Assembly: GCF_030687835.1 (NCBI RefSeq)
Contig: NZ_CP117449.1
Location: 4,030,001-4,094,000 of the forward strand
DNA from: Pseudomonas hefeiensis
GTDB taxonomy: Bacteria; Pseudomonadota; Gammaproteobacteria; Pseudomonadales; Pseudomonadaceae
DNA: 64,000 nucleotides
Direction: 5' to 3'
A program made the translations under genes and the position numbers. The notes beneath the pieces are model-generated. The model did no database searches, was not told the origin of the DNA, and saw only the letters and a program-made list of their open reading frames with translations. Positions 46,316-55,043 of the stretch are shown here, piece after piece (the stretch's first letter is position 1; each line of letters starts with the position of its first letter).

Positions 46316-48019
46316 TTAGAAAGTGCTCTTGATAGAGAAGGCCAGGTAATCCCGATCTTTAAATGATTGCTTATAATTAAACTGGCTGGCCTCATTGAGC
46401 GTAGTGTCAGATGGACCGTAATAATGTGTGTACGTCAAACCACAAGTGACACGATCAAGGTAGGTGGCGGTTACACCGATATTGAAATCACCACCTTTAT
46501 CAGGACCGAAAGCGCCAACTACTGCCGACTTACCCATAGGGAAGTAGCTGACACCTAGCGGAACACCAAGATCGACGCCCGGGAAGACCTGACGATAAGT
46601 TGGTGTATACACCAACTTGAGCCCTACCCCGTCATCTGTAGCATTCGGATCCAGTGCTGATCGGTTTTCAGTAACCTTCAACAAACGGTTCCAGGCAATT
46701 TCACCGATCAAGCTGGCCTCATTGGATATGAAAGTTGGCTCGAGAGATGCGAGCACGTTCAAATTCACGTGGGCAGTCCGCCCGACCGCGTAAAGTGGAT
46801 GATTGTCATTGTCAGCGTCTACATCTGGCAGTACGACCTGACCATTCGATACCAGGGGCATATTCCAGCGCATAGACGCTTCCCCGGCAAAGTTATACTC
46901 ACCCACTGACGTGGTAAAACTTGCGCCCAGTGCGCGTATATCCTCCGGATACACCCAGAAGAACTCACCTACTTGTCCGGTTGCAAAATTAGGGGCGCCT
47001 ACGCCAGGACGGAGGTACAACTGCGGGGTTTTATCATGGTATTGGATAGCATAAAGCCCGTAATCAACAGTTTCAGCTGCATAGCGTAACTGCAGGCCAC
47101 CCTGTCCAGAACTCCGGGCTTTTTTGTCCTTACCATGAAAAAAGGCCGCAGGGCTGCTTGGATTACCACCGAGAAAATCAGGGAATGGCTCCCCGACAAT
47201 CAGGCGCTCAGCCCCCTCTCCCATCATGTCGAGGGTGGAAAAATAGCTACCCGCCGCAGGTAATCGTGTTTCTTCCCACTCAAACTGATAGAACGCACCC
47301 AACGAAAGCGCATCAGTAAGTTGGTAGGAAGTAGACAACTGACTAACTGGTCTGGTGATTTCCTTGAACTGGGTGTTGGGTACTGAGATAGCCTTTACCA
47401 CGTCCACCGGAGCCATTCCGCCAGCAATCCCGTTGGCCCCGAAAAACAGACTTTCCCCCCAAATCAGGCCATGCCGACCCAAACGAAAGGACAAAGCTCG
47501 ATCCGCAACTTCACCATTCCAATAGACGAATGCATCTAATAACTCACCATCACCGCCGTGCAGATGTCGAGTGTCATCAGTGAATTCATCATAGGCAACC
47601 GAAACCTGATTCGCGCGCGCGGGGTTGTTGTTATCGTTGTCCTTCTGGTATTCGGTGTCGAACCAGGCTGCTCCGCTTAGACGACCACCAAAATTACGGT
47701 AACCGATATCCATTTCCGAGAGCAGGTCAAAACGGTTAGAGATAAGGCCCTTATCAAAAGCACGGTCACCGTCATCCTGGTTCAGGCTAACTTCGCTTTT
47801 CGAAAGCTTGCTGCTTGGGTCCTTCAGACGCCATGCAGAACTATACTTGAGGGTGTTATCCCAGCGTGCACTAAGATCATTGTCGCCCGTATCAATTTGA
47901 AATGCACTGGCACTCATCGATATCACACTCAGCGCACCGCCTGCTAGAACGCATGATAGGAACTTTGGCCGCCCTGAAGGCGACGGATATGAGTACGCAG
48001 TAGACTTTATTACACGCAT
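46316..48019 (-). CDS. DUF1302 outer-membrane protein
   Basis: A 567-aa beta-barrel-like protein of the DUF1302 family. It has a signal peptide (LAGGALSVISMSASA), then FQIDTGDNDLSARWDNTLKYSSAWRL, and ends with aromatic KSTF typical of outer-membrane barrels. It probably forms the outer-membrane pore for a hydrophobic substrate with the DUF1329/RND partners. AAAGAGG precedes the ATG. It is the first gene of the cassette; the palindromes at 48156 and 48425 lie upstream. Confidence 0.88.
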   Translation of the reverse strand: MRVIKSTAYSYPSPSGRPKFLSCVLAGGALSVISMSASAFQIDTGDNDLSARWDNTLKYSSAWRLKDPSSKLSKSEVSLNQDDGDRAFDKGLISNRFDLLSEMDIGYRNFGGRLSGAAWFDTEYQKDNDNNNPARANQVSVAYDEFTDDTRHLHGGDGELLDAFVYWNGEVADRALSFRLGRHGLIWGESLFFGANGIAGGMAPVDVVKAISVPNTQFKEITRPVSQLSTSYQLTDALSLGAFYQFEWEETRLPAAGSYFSTLDMMGEGAERLIVGEPFPDFLGGNPSSPAAFFHGKDKKARSSGQGGLQLRYAAETVDYGLYAIQYHDKTPQLYLRPGVGAPNFATGQVGEFFWVYPEDIRALGASFTTSVGEYNFAGEASMRWNMPLVSNGQVVLPDVDADNDNHPLYAVGRTAHVNLNVLASLEPTFISNEASLIGEIAWNRLLKVTENRSALDPNATDDGVGLKLVYTPTYRQVFPGVDLGVPLGVSYFPMGKSAVVGAFGPDKGGDFNIGVTATYLDRVTCGLTYTHYYGPSDTTLNEASQFNYKQSFKDRDYLAFSIKSTF

Positions 48020-48155
48020 ATACGAACCTCTTTTGTTTTTGTATTAGGCTTCGCTAAACTTAAATTATGCTACTTAACCGCTCCTTCCGAAACGCATATA
48101 CCTATCCGGGTCTCACCGAGCACCAGCGATATGACCATCCCCATTAGATTTAACA

Positions 48156-48173
48156 ATACGGGACGTTTCGTAT
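48156..48173. promoter_or_regulatory. 18-bp palindrome, island operator site 1
   Basis: ATACGGGACGTTTCGTAT is a purine/pyrimidine-symmetric palindrome 137-154 bases upstream of the DUF1302 start. It shares 13 of 18 positions with site 2 by hand alignment. The gap 48020-48671 holds no supported gene, only these sites. Confidence 0.5.
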
Positions 48174-48424
48174 ACTTACAGCTATCAACCTGGTCTGTCA
48201 AGCCCAGGGTGATGTGTTTTGCCTACGGATCCCTGTTGGGGGGCTGGCATACCGTGACCCTGGCAGCGTATAAATCCGAGGATCCACCAACAGAAAGCCC
48301 TGTAAGGCAGATAGTTATGATTTTTTGAGGTTTGAAAGTTTCAGCCCCCTTTCCTGCCGGGTAAACAGACACGCGCAAGCGTAATCTTCACCGTTCATCT
48401 GCTAAGTGGCAACAATTACAAGAA

Positions 48425-48442
48425 AAACGGAACGTACCGTTT
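48425..48442. promoter_or_regulatory. 18-bp palindrome, island operator site 2
   Basis: AAACGGAACGTACCGTTT is symmetric except at the two positions flanking ACGT. It is the best example of the motif repeated in the promoters at 52114, 52255, 54521 and 56925. Confidence 0.6.
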
Positions 48443-48671
48443 AATACGTATCCATTTTTGTTATGTTCTGCAAGCTAACTTTCGAGAAAGTTAAAGTTTA
48501 GAGTTCAAACTGAAAGGCATAAAATAGCGTCAGGTATCGTTTCTCTATGCCTAAGAATCGATACGTGCTGAATGGCAGATGGCGTCGAGGGCAGTAAAGC
48601 TAAATCGCCACAATGATTTTATTAAAAAAAACGCTTGCACTAGAAGCCAAGCGTAAAATTGCAGCACCTAA

Positions 48672-49575
48672 TTAAAATTTAAACATTCCATTGAGCATCA
48701 CTGTGTCGCCTTCCGAAGTATTTCGAGCATAAACATCTTTTTGATAGCCGAGTACTACTCCAAAATCCCGACTTGCGTAACCCACTTGCGGGCCGACCTT
48801 TATGGATCTTGTTCGATTACCTATATCATCCCCCGTGGGACTGGTCATCATTCAACTGAGTCGACAAATATCCACCAATACCTGCCAGCCAATTCTGGGT
48901 CAGCCGATAGTTAAATCCATAGTCTGCAACGACCTGCACTCCAGATTTATAGTCAGTCTTTGGATTTTCGTAGCTATAGTTGACACTGATCTTCGAGCTG
49001 ACCTCAACTTGAGGCATTGGAAACCACGTAAAGGCGTAAGCAGCATAAATTGCCTTACTATTGTTTCCTGGATTAATCAAGGCGTGTTCATCATATTTCC
49101 CCCAAGGCGCTACAAAATCCAACTCCAGGTTATGAAGATAGGTTGGAGACTGCCAGCTGACCAAGGCACCGAATAATGGGTCGCCCATTCCATTCGAGGA
49201 GTCTCTACCAAATGCTCCCAATGCAGGAATATCCAGGTGACCAGCAACGTAAGGAACTGCGAGCTGCAATGAGACGTTCCCGCCAAGTAGTGTTGGCCCA
49301 TCAAGCGTGTGTACTAATCTCAAAGCATGCGAGTGAACTCTTCCTTTAGCCTTTTGAAATACCTTATTTCCTTGCCCATCTCGAATCGAATCTATGGCAA
49401 CGGTTTTATTGTATGTATAGGCATGGGTTTCACCTGGAGCACCTACTGCCCCACTCATGACAGTTACAATACCCAATGGATAACTGGAAGCACCTCCTTC
49501 AAGCGCCATCGAGTTGGCGGCAAGTAGCAATACACCCAAAAAAATCACCAGGCGAAAATCAGCTGGAGTCTTCAT
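48672..49575 (-). pseudogene. Phenol-degradation MetA/SphA-like outer-membrane channel, frameshifted
   Basis: The frame from ATG 49575 encodes a signal peptide (FLGVLLLAANSMA) then EGGASSYPLGIVTVMSGAVGAPG, characteristic of the MetA-pathway-of-phenol-degradation/SphA family of outer-membrane proteins. It stops early at 48826. A run of five C on the plus strand (48830-48834) with one base removed lets the frame continue through VGPQVGYASRDFGVVLGYQK and end NGMFKF at 48672, the aromatic end expected for a barrel. So the gene carries a one-base insertion, or the tract varies or was misread. Confidence 0.75.
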
Positions 49576-49652
49576 CACACGTTCCTTTCTTGTTTTTGTT
49601 TTTGGCAATGGAAATTGACGCAGTCAAATAACATAAGGATTTGCCAAAAATC

Positions 49653-50012
49653 CTATGGATGCGGCTCTTCCAGTAAAAATATTTCTTTCATCTCAGTAAT
49701 TTCCAAACTCACAGGTGTCAAACGCAAGCCGGTACAGGGGCCTTTTATGCACAAACCCGAACTAATTTCAAACAACGCACCATGACCACTACAAACGATA
49801 TGACTGGACTCGCTGTCGAGATATCGATTCTTGCGAACTGGCATAGTTGAACCGGGCCAATGGGGACAAGAATTTTTATAGCCATAGATATTTCCGCCGT
49901 CATTGACTAAAAATATGTCGTCGGGACCTGTGCTTTCCTTTCTAAACCCCAAAGATTGGCCTGGCGCAATTTGCTCGAGATGGCAAAGCCTGCGGCGATC
50001 AGATTTTGCCAT
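49653..50012 (-). CDS. Rieske-type [2Fe-2S] ferredoxin
   Basis: A 119-aa single-domain Rieske protein. The cluster motif is CPH (49-51) and CSGH (74-77), with GYKNSCPHWPG ahead. It is of the NirD/NdmA-like small ferredoxin class and could carry electrons to a ring-hydroxylating oxygenase or have a protective role beside the extradiol dioxygenase. The start was taken at ATG 50012; an upstream in-frame start would overlap the dioxygenase gene. It lies 20 bases after that gene. Confidence 0.85.
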   Translation of the reverse strand: MAKSDRRRLCHLEQIAPGQSLGFRKESTGPDDIFLVNDGGNIYGYKNSCPHWPGSTMPVRKNRYLDSESSHIVCSGHGALFEISSGLCIKGPCTGLRLTPVSLEITEMKEIFLLEEPHP

Positions 50013-50031
50013 CTTCAACTTACCCCCCTTA

Positions 50032-50958
50032 TTAATCAGACTTGCCGCCAGGAGCCCATTTTTCACGCCATTGGAACAGGAACACCTGGGAGTTATCCAT
50101 GATTGCAGGAGCTACGCGCGGCGACCAGTCATCGTCGTGCTGATCCATATCGGCGTCGTACTCGATGTGGCAGCCCAATGGGGTATTGAAGTACCAGAAC
50201 CAGTTAGACCCAAACTTATGTCGCCCCGGCCCCCAATATGACTCATAACCTTTAGCTGCAAACGCATAGCCGGCTTGCAGTACTTCCTGAGGCCCCCCCA
50301 TATGGAAGGTAAAGTGCTCGCATCCCTGCAAATGCGGCGGGGTTTGAATGAAGAAAAGCGTGTGGTGGTCGAAAGTACCCGCAGGACGCAGAAATGGACC
50401 CATCCCGACAAATTTGTCGGTGAGTTTGAAGCCCAGACGATCCGCATAGAAGCGCTCGGCCTTTTCGATATCTGGAACGAAATAAACAACGTGGGAGAGC
50501 GTTCGTGGCTTGGGGGCGAGCTCGGAACTTTCATCCACACCGGTTTTGTTCGCAGGACGGTGAATATCTCCCGGCGCGTTTACGCGCTCGGCGGGCAGTT
50601 TGTGCGGCTTTCTGATCGAAACTTGAAAGCCCAGAGCGAATCCGAGATCGTCCACTAACTCCAGCGAACCATCGGCCAGAACCTTGACTTCACGCTCGCC
50701 CTCGAATTCCTTCCGGATGCTCGCGAGAGTCGCGATGTCTTTTACGCCATACATTGTCTTGCGCAACATGTTTGCGGTCGGCAAATTCCAGGCAGGGAGC
50801 GACGGATCGTCACGATGCTTGATAACTACACCAGTTCCATCCAATGCTTCAAAGCGTCCGGCCCCTACCGGCTCAAGGCCGTAATCTTCCAAGAAGCGCT
50901 CACTGAGCGCGACATCGTCAACACCAAAATACAAAGTGTCCGGTCCAAGGATGTTCAT
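50032..50958 (-). CDS. Extradiol ring-cleavage dioxygenase (VOC family)
   Basis: A 308-aa two-domain vicinal-oxygen-chelate protein. The second half has RTLSHVVYFVPDIEKAERFYADRLGF (first metal His), FDHHTLFFIQ (second His) and GCHIEYDADM (Glu), the usual 2-His-1-Glu iron site of catechol 2,3-dioxygenase-type enzymes. The first half retains the fold but not the ligands. AGGT precedes the ATG at 50958. It is followed by the Rieske ferredoxin and preceded by an FAA hydrolase, as in a meta-cleavage pathway. Confidence 0.88.
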   Translation of the reverse strand: MNILGPDTLYFGVDDVALSERFLEDYGLEPVGAGRFEALDGTGVVIKHRDDPSLPAWNLPTANMLRKTMYGVKDIATLASIRKEFEGEREVKVLADGSLELVDDLGFALGFQVSIRKPHKLPAERVNAPGDIHRPANKTGVDESSELAPKPRTLSHVVYFVPDIEKAERFYADRLGFKLTDKFVGMGPFLRPAGTFDHHTLFFIQTPPHLQGCEHFTFHMGGPQEVLQAGYAFAAKGYESYWGPGRHKFGSNWFWYFNTPLGCHIEYDADMDQHDDDWSPRVAPAIMDNSQVFLFQWREKWAPGGKSD

Positions 50959-51053
50959 TTCAACACCTATCAAAGAATGCGTTTTTCTTATGTCAGGCCA
51001 GAACCATTGCCGGGCCTGAGATCTCTGATGCGCGCGTGAGTTTCAAATACACG

Positions 51054-52052
51054 TCACATGAATGGCTTGCGCTCTTCAGGCCACCATAGACCGGAAATAG
51101 GTTGTCCCATCTTGTTGCGCAGAGTTCCGACGCCATCAACGATAATTTCGACGACATCACCGGGCTGGAGCCTACGATCGAGCTCCAAAGCTGAACCACC
51201 GCCCATCGTACCCGAGCCGATTACATCGCCCGGCACGATGGCTTCACCAAGGCTAGCCCAGGCAATCAGCTCGCCAATTGTCCAAAGTTTATTGGAGCTG
51301 TCACCCTTACCCCAAGTCTCGCCATTGACGCGGACTTCCATGCCGATCCGGTCCAAATCTTTGAATTCATCGACGGTGGTAATCCAAGGCCCGATACCGT
51401 AGGCGAAGTCTTTACACTTGGTGGGACCCATCCCAATTGGCATTTCGACCGCCTGACAATCGCGGGCACTAAAGTCATTGAAGATGGTGATACCGAACAG
51501 GTGATCAAGCGCGTTTTCAGGGCGCAGACTTTCTCCACGCTTTCCGATGACGTAACCAAGCTCCAGTTCGTAGTCCATGTGCTGGATGTATCCTGGCCAC
51601 GGAACTTCCGCTTCATGCCCAATCACCGTATGCGGCGTACCTTTGAAATAGCCGGGCACCTTCAGAAGATTTGGAGTGGGCGGCTGGCCAATTTTTTCAT
51701 GGAAGCCTTTGATGTGGCCCACGAATGTCAGTCCATCTCGCACCACAGAAGGATCCGAGGCTGGCAACCACTGCACGCTATCGAATGAGATTGAATGTGC
51801 ATCTGGCCGCTTAGCATTGATCTTTTCTGCTGCCTCGATAAACGGCGTGCCCAATGCAATTGCCGCCGACATGCTGCCAGGGAAAACAGCATTTGCGTAT
51901 TGCAGAGCGCTTTCCCGGGAAGAACCGCCCTTGACCAGCTGCTCATGGAGCGCGCGCTTCAGGTCAATGACCCGATGCTCCTCTGGAACTACCAGCACCA
52001 AGCGGGCTTCCGCACCGTCGGGCCCGTTAACAGAAATTCGGCCTAGCTTCAT
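51054..52052 (-). CDS. Fumarylacetoacetate hydrolase (FAA) family protein 1
   Basis: A 332-aa FAH-superfamily enzyme with the N-terminal extension typical of the long form. Acidic metal ligands appear in YELELGYVIGKRG and FNDFSARDCQ, and the C-terminal GDVIGSGTMGGGSALELDR block is conserved. The family hydrolyses or isomerises C-C bonds of ring-fission products. It is directly upstream of the extradiol dioxygenase, so it probably processes its product. Palindrome site 52114 lies 62 bases ahead of its start. Confidence 0.88.
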   Translation of the reverse strand: MKLGRISVNGPDGAEARLVLVVPEEHRVIDLKRALHEQLVKGGSSRESALQYANAVFPGSMSAAIALGTPFIEAAEKINAKRPDAHSISFDSVQWLPASDPSVVRDGLTFVGHIKGFHEKIGQPPTPNLLKVPGYFKGTPHTVIGHEAEVPWPGYIQHMDYELELGYVIGKRGESLRPENALDHLFGITIFNDFSARDCQAVEMPIGMGPTKCKDFAYGIGPWITTVDEFKDLDRIGMEVRVNGETWGKGDSSNKLWTIGELIAWASLGEAIVPGDVIGSGTMGGGSALELDRRLQPGDVVEIIVDGVGTLRNKMGQPISGLWWPEERKPFM

Positions 52053-52113
52053 GTGATTTCCCTCTTTTTATTGACTTGAACGAGCCTGAATCAGCTTTGC
52101 AAGATTCAAAGCT

Positions 52114-52131
52114 AAACGACACGCACCGTTT
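52114..52131. promoter_or_regulatory. 18-bp palindrome, island operator site 3
   Basis: AAACGACACGCACCGTTT matches the 48425 motif at 15 of 18 positions. It lies 62-79 bases upstream of the FAA/dioxygenase operon start, in the divergent region shared with the TetR gene. Confidence 0.6.
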
Positions 52132-52254
52132 TGTAAAGAGCAAAAATCGGTACAATCTAGAAGATTTCGCTGCTACGCCAAGCTGTGGCGCAGACAGATC
52201 AGCAGGAGCCGGGAAGTGAAGCAGTCGGATTGATAATTTTGGCAGACAACAAAT

Positions 52255-52272
52255 ATACTAATCGTATCGTTT
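52255..52272. promoter_or_regulatory. 18-bp palindrome, island operator site 4
   Basis: ATACTAATCGTATCGTTT is a weaker match to the motif (13 of 18 to the 56925 site), 74-91 bases before the TetR start. This suggests autoregulation. Confidence 0.45.
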
Positions 52273-52345
52273 TGTTTCATTTATAAGTTCGTGCAATGAA
52301 TGATTGTCAGACCTTCTCCAGACCGCAGCGCCAAGGAACACATCA

Positions 52346-52942
52346 ATGCAGGTTAAGAAAACCTCAATGCCTACTGGACGCCCCCGTAGTGAAGCGACAC
52401 GCCGACTGATCCTGGATGCTGCTATCAGCCTCCTCCAGGACAAATCGATTCAAGCAATCTCTATCGAAGCGATAGCACGAGAGGCAGGAGTGAGTAAGGC
52501 GACCATTTATCGATGGTGGGAATCCAAGGCTTCCGTCGTGATCGATGCGTTTATCGAGCAACACTTGGTTAAAACAACGCTTCCTCGAGGCATGCGCCCA
52601 CGCGAGGCCATAACGCACCATTTCCGTTCTTTCGTAACGCAGTATTCAGGATGGCCCGGCCGGCTCGTCGCTCAAATTGTTGCTGAAGGTCAATCTGATC
52701 CAACCATCCATCGCGTCTTCCGTGAGCGATTTCATTACGGTCGAAGAGCAGTCGTCAGAGAGATGCTTGAAGAATGGAAAAAAAGCGGCGACATTTCAAA
52801 AGGTGCAGATGTCGAAGTACTCATGGATTTGATCTATGGGCCGGTTTATATGCGCCTGATGATAGGTCATGCCCCTCTGGACGAGTCCTTTGCTGAATCA
52901 CATATCAATTACATATGCGCATTGCTGGGCTCTAGATCCTGA
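52346..52942 (+). CDS. TetR/AcrR-family regulator of the catabolic island
   Basis: A 198-aa TetR protein. The HTH is clear: RRLILDAAISLLQDKSIQAI, SIEAIAREAGVSKATIYRWW, ESKASVVIDAF. The C-terminal half is a helical ligand-binding domain with GPVYMRLMIGHAPLDESF. ATG 52346 has AAGGAA nine bases upstream. It is the only plus-strand gene among the leftward catabolic genes and sits between two of their operons. It is the best candidate to bind the repeated 18-bp palindrome and respond to a pathway compound. Confidence 0.88.
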   Translation: MQVKKTSMPTGRPRSEATRRLILDAAISLLQDKSIQAISIEAIAREAGVSKATIYRWWESKASVVIDAFIEQHLVKTTLPRGMRPREAITHHFRSFVTQYSGWPGRLVAQIVAEGQSDPTIHRVFRERFHYGRRAVVREMLEEWKKSGDISKGADVEVLMDLIYGPVYMRLMIGHAPLDESFAESHINYICALLGSRS

Positions 52943-52967
52943 AAATCGCGATGATTACCATACTAAA

Positions 52968-52989
52968 AAGCCGGCCTTATGGCCGGCTT
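52968..52989. terminator. Bidirectional terminator
   Basis: A 9-bp perfect stem (AAGCCGGCC / GGCCGGCTT) with a TTAT loop, A-rich before and T-containing after, between the convergent TetR and BKACE genes. Confidence 0.75.
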
Positions 52990-53044
52990 GTGTATTTCAC
53001 AATACAGGGTGGGCCGTCTCTGGATGACCCTTATGAATACCGAA

Positions 53045-53971
53045 TTAGAAAGCAGTATTTGTCTTTCCTTTCAACGCGAGTATTTCCCTTGCCTCTTGAG
53101 GTGTAGCAATTTCAAACCCCAACTGTTCCACGATACTTCGGATTTTCCGCACTTGTGCGGCATTAGAAACCGCCAACTCACCGCGCCCGATGTACAAGCT
53201 ATCTTCAAGACCCACTCTGACGTTGCCGCCCATAATGGCCGCGAGAGTCGCTAGCGACATCTGGTCTTTACCTGCGCCCAATACTGACCAGTGATACTGA
53301 TCACCAAATAGACGATCTGCGGTTCGCTTCTGATGCATCACATCTTCGATATGAGCCCCCATGGCACCACGCAATCCAAAAATTGTCTGGATGAACAATG
53401 GCGGCTTAACCAGTCCTTTATCCAGGAAATACTTCAGCGTGTACAAGTGGCTGACGTCGTAACACTCGAACTCAAAGCGGGTACCGGTATCACCAATGGT
53501 TCGCAGGATCCATTCGATATCGGAAAAAGTATTGCGGAAGACCAGATCCTTTGTGGCATTAAGATGCTCCACTTCCCAGCTGTAACGCCACTCTCGATCC
53601 TTGCTGGCCATTTCGGAAAGGTTGAGGTTTATAGACCCCATGTTCAGGGAGCACATTTCCGGCTGTAGCGCTACACCCGCCGCCGCACGCTCGCTAATTG
53701 CCATTCCTGGGCCACCACCGCCCGTAGAAATGTTCACGATGGCATCCGTTTCGGCCTTAATTCTCGAGACGAATTGACGAAAGATTTCAGGGTCGCCAGT
53801 GGGACGACCATCCTCAGGGTTTCGGGCGTGAAGATGAACGATCGCCGCTCCCGCTTTTACCGCTTCGATCGCCTGATCGCCAATCTCCTGAGGAGTAACC
53901 GGGAGATGAGGAGACATCGACGGCGTATGTGCCCCGCCCGTAATAGCGGCGGTTATTATAATTTTTCTCAC
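53045..53971 (-). CDS. Beta-keto acid cleavage enzyme (BKACE/DUF849)
   Basis: A 308-aa TIM-barrel enzyme of the Kce/BKACE family, which cleaves a beta-keto acid with acetyl-CoA to give acetoacetate and a CoA ester. Diagnostic parts are KIIITAAITGGAHTPSMSPHLPVTP, the zinc motif VHLHAR (His46, His48), VNISTGGG and the GLEDSLYIGRGELA end. Start and stop overlap the cupin gene by four bases. In the context of ring-cleavage genes it may finish off a beta-keto product. Which substrate cannot be told from the sequence by eye. Confidence 0.9.
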   Translation of the reverse strand: MRKIIITAAITGGAHTPSMSPHLPVTPQEIGDQAIEAVKAGAAIVHLHARNPEDGRPTGDPEIFRQFVSRIKAETDAIVNISTGGGGPGMAISERAAAGVALQPEMCSLNMGSINLNLSEMASKDREWRYSWEVEHLNATKDLVFRNTFSDIEWILRTIGDTGTRFEFECYDVSHLYTLKYFLDKGLVKPPLFIQTIFGLRGAMGAHIEDVMHQKRTADRLFGDQYHWSVLGAGKDQMSLATLAAIMGGNVRVGLEDSLYIGRGELAVSNAAQVRKIRSIVEQLGFEIATPQEAREILALKGKTNTAF

Positions 53972-54510
53972 AGTTCTTCTCCTTCTTTCAGCGCTAACAG
54001 GACGAACAGCATTCGACAGTTACGCCCGGAACGATTCGACCAACTGTGGTTGGTTGCGCGCTGTACCAGTACGTCTCCTGGCCGCATAACGGTCTCACCG
54101 TGATCCATCATCGCGACAATCTCGCCCTCGAGTACCACGGCGTAATCAAGGGATTGCGTTTTGTGGAACCAGAAATGTCGAGGCTTTTTCTTGTCGCGCA
54201 CACCTTCACTTTCAAGAAATTCCACCAACTTTTCCTGGTCATAAACTTCATCTGGCGGGAAGTCGACTATTCGAAGAAGCGAACCCTCATCAGAATGAAA
54301 ACCAAATTTGTGTCCGGCTGGCGCTGGATCCAAACCGCCCGCACGCCCAACACCGGTTGCCCAGACGACCTGTGCAACCGGCTTACCAGCTTGTGCCAGA
54401 ACATTTGGTGTATTGGCGTCACTGGTGATAATCGACTCACCAGCTTCGTTGTGACCAGTGACAATCCTCCGTACTGGCTTATAAGCCACTTCGGTAATGT
54501 TATTCATCAT
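53968..54510 (-). CDS. Cupin-domain protein
   Basis: A 180-aa single cupin. The conserved barrel is visible as KPRHFWFHKTQSLDYAVVLEGEIVAMMD, GETVMRPGDVLVQRATNHSW and NRSGRNCRMLFVLL. Metal ligands His (HKTQSLDYA with a His-Lys-Thr turn) and His in NHSW fit a modified cupin metal site. It is coupled to the BKACE gene. It may be an isomerase, dioxygenase or regulator; the family does not decide. Confidence 0.8.
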   Translation of the reverse strand: MMNNITEVAYKPVRRIVTGHNEAGESIITSDANTPNVLAQAGKPVAQVVWATGVGRAGGLDPAPAGHKFGFHSDEGSLLRIVDFPPDEVYDQEKLVEFLESEGVRDKKKPRHFWFHKTQSLDYAVVLEGEIVAMMDHGETVMRPGDVLVQRATNHSWSNRSGRNCRMLFVLLALKEGEEL

Positions 54511-54520
54511 GCAACCTCAA

Positions 54521-54538
54521 AAACGGTTCGTTTAGTTT
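54521..54538. promoter_or_regulatory. 18-bp palindrome, island operator site 5
   Basis: The minus-strand reading AAACTAAACGAACCGTTT matches both the 48425 and the 56925 sites at 15 of 18 positions. It lies 11-28 bases ahead of the cupin start, so bound protein could block initiation from a promoter there. Confidence 0.55.
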
Positions 54539-54561
54539 CGGTATTAATCAAATTTTTTGAG

Positions 54562-55032
54562 TCATACCGCCTTTAGGCGACTCACTGGCATAACCACAAA
54601 TGTTGCTGACGAACTGGCGATCAGCACTTCTCGCTGAGGGTCATGAAGTTCGGCCCTGGCGAACGCAATTTGACGACCCACACGTTCAACTGTTGCCTTT
54701 GCTTTCAACAACGATGGCTTCGCAGCCGCCTGCATATTCACCGTAATGCTGGTAGTGGCACAGGTTTGCCCACAGGGCAGCGTGCTGAGTACTGCAAAAG
54801 CCATGGCATAGTCGAGCATGGTCATCAATGTGCCACCGGATACAACGCCATTTCCCTGAAGGGATGTTAATGGCGCTTCGAAACTAAGTTCGACAATGCC
54901 AAAGCCGCCATTAACCAACCTCGCGCCAAGTGCACTTAATCCAGCAGTCAATTCAAACGGGATGTCAAATTGGGCCTCTGAAATAGCACGCTCCAAAAAA
55001 GCTCGGTCTGGGTTGTCAATGATTTTTTGCAC
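54562..55032 (-). CDS. PaaI-type hotdog-fold thioesterase
   Basis: A 156-aa hotdog protein of the PaaI/YdiI type. The central helix and turn GNGVVSGGTLMTMLDYAMAFAV carries the usual Gly-rich GG…D active-site region, and ITVNMQAAAKPSLLKAKATVERVGRQIAFARAEL is the typical sheet. It would hydrolyse an acyl-CoA in the cytoplasm. It follows the FAA gene by 11 bases. Together with BKACE it suggests that CoA esters occur in this pathway. Confidence 0.88.
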   Translation of the reverse strand: MQKIIDNPDRAFLERAISEAQFDIPFELTAGLSALGARLVNGGFGIVELSFEAPLTSLQGNGVVSGGTLMTMLDYAMAFAVLSTLPCGQTCATTSITVNMQAAAKPSLLKAKATVERVGRQIAFARAELHDPQREVLIASSSATFVVMPVSRLKAV

Positions 55033-55043
55033 AAGACGTTACC

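Noticed and set aside
48131..48328. 65-aa plus-strand frame in the DUF1302 upstream region
   Set aside because: No ribosome site or recognisable sequence, and it covers the palindromic site at 48156.
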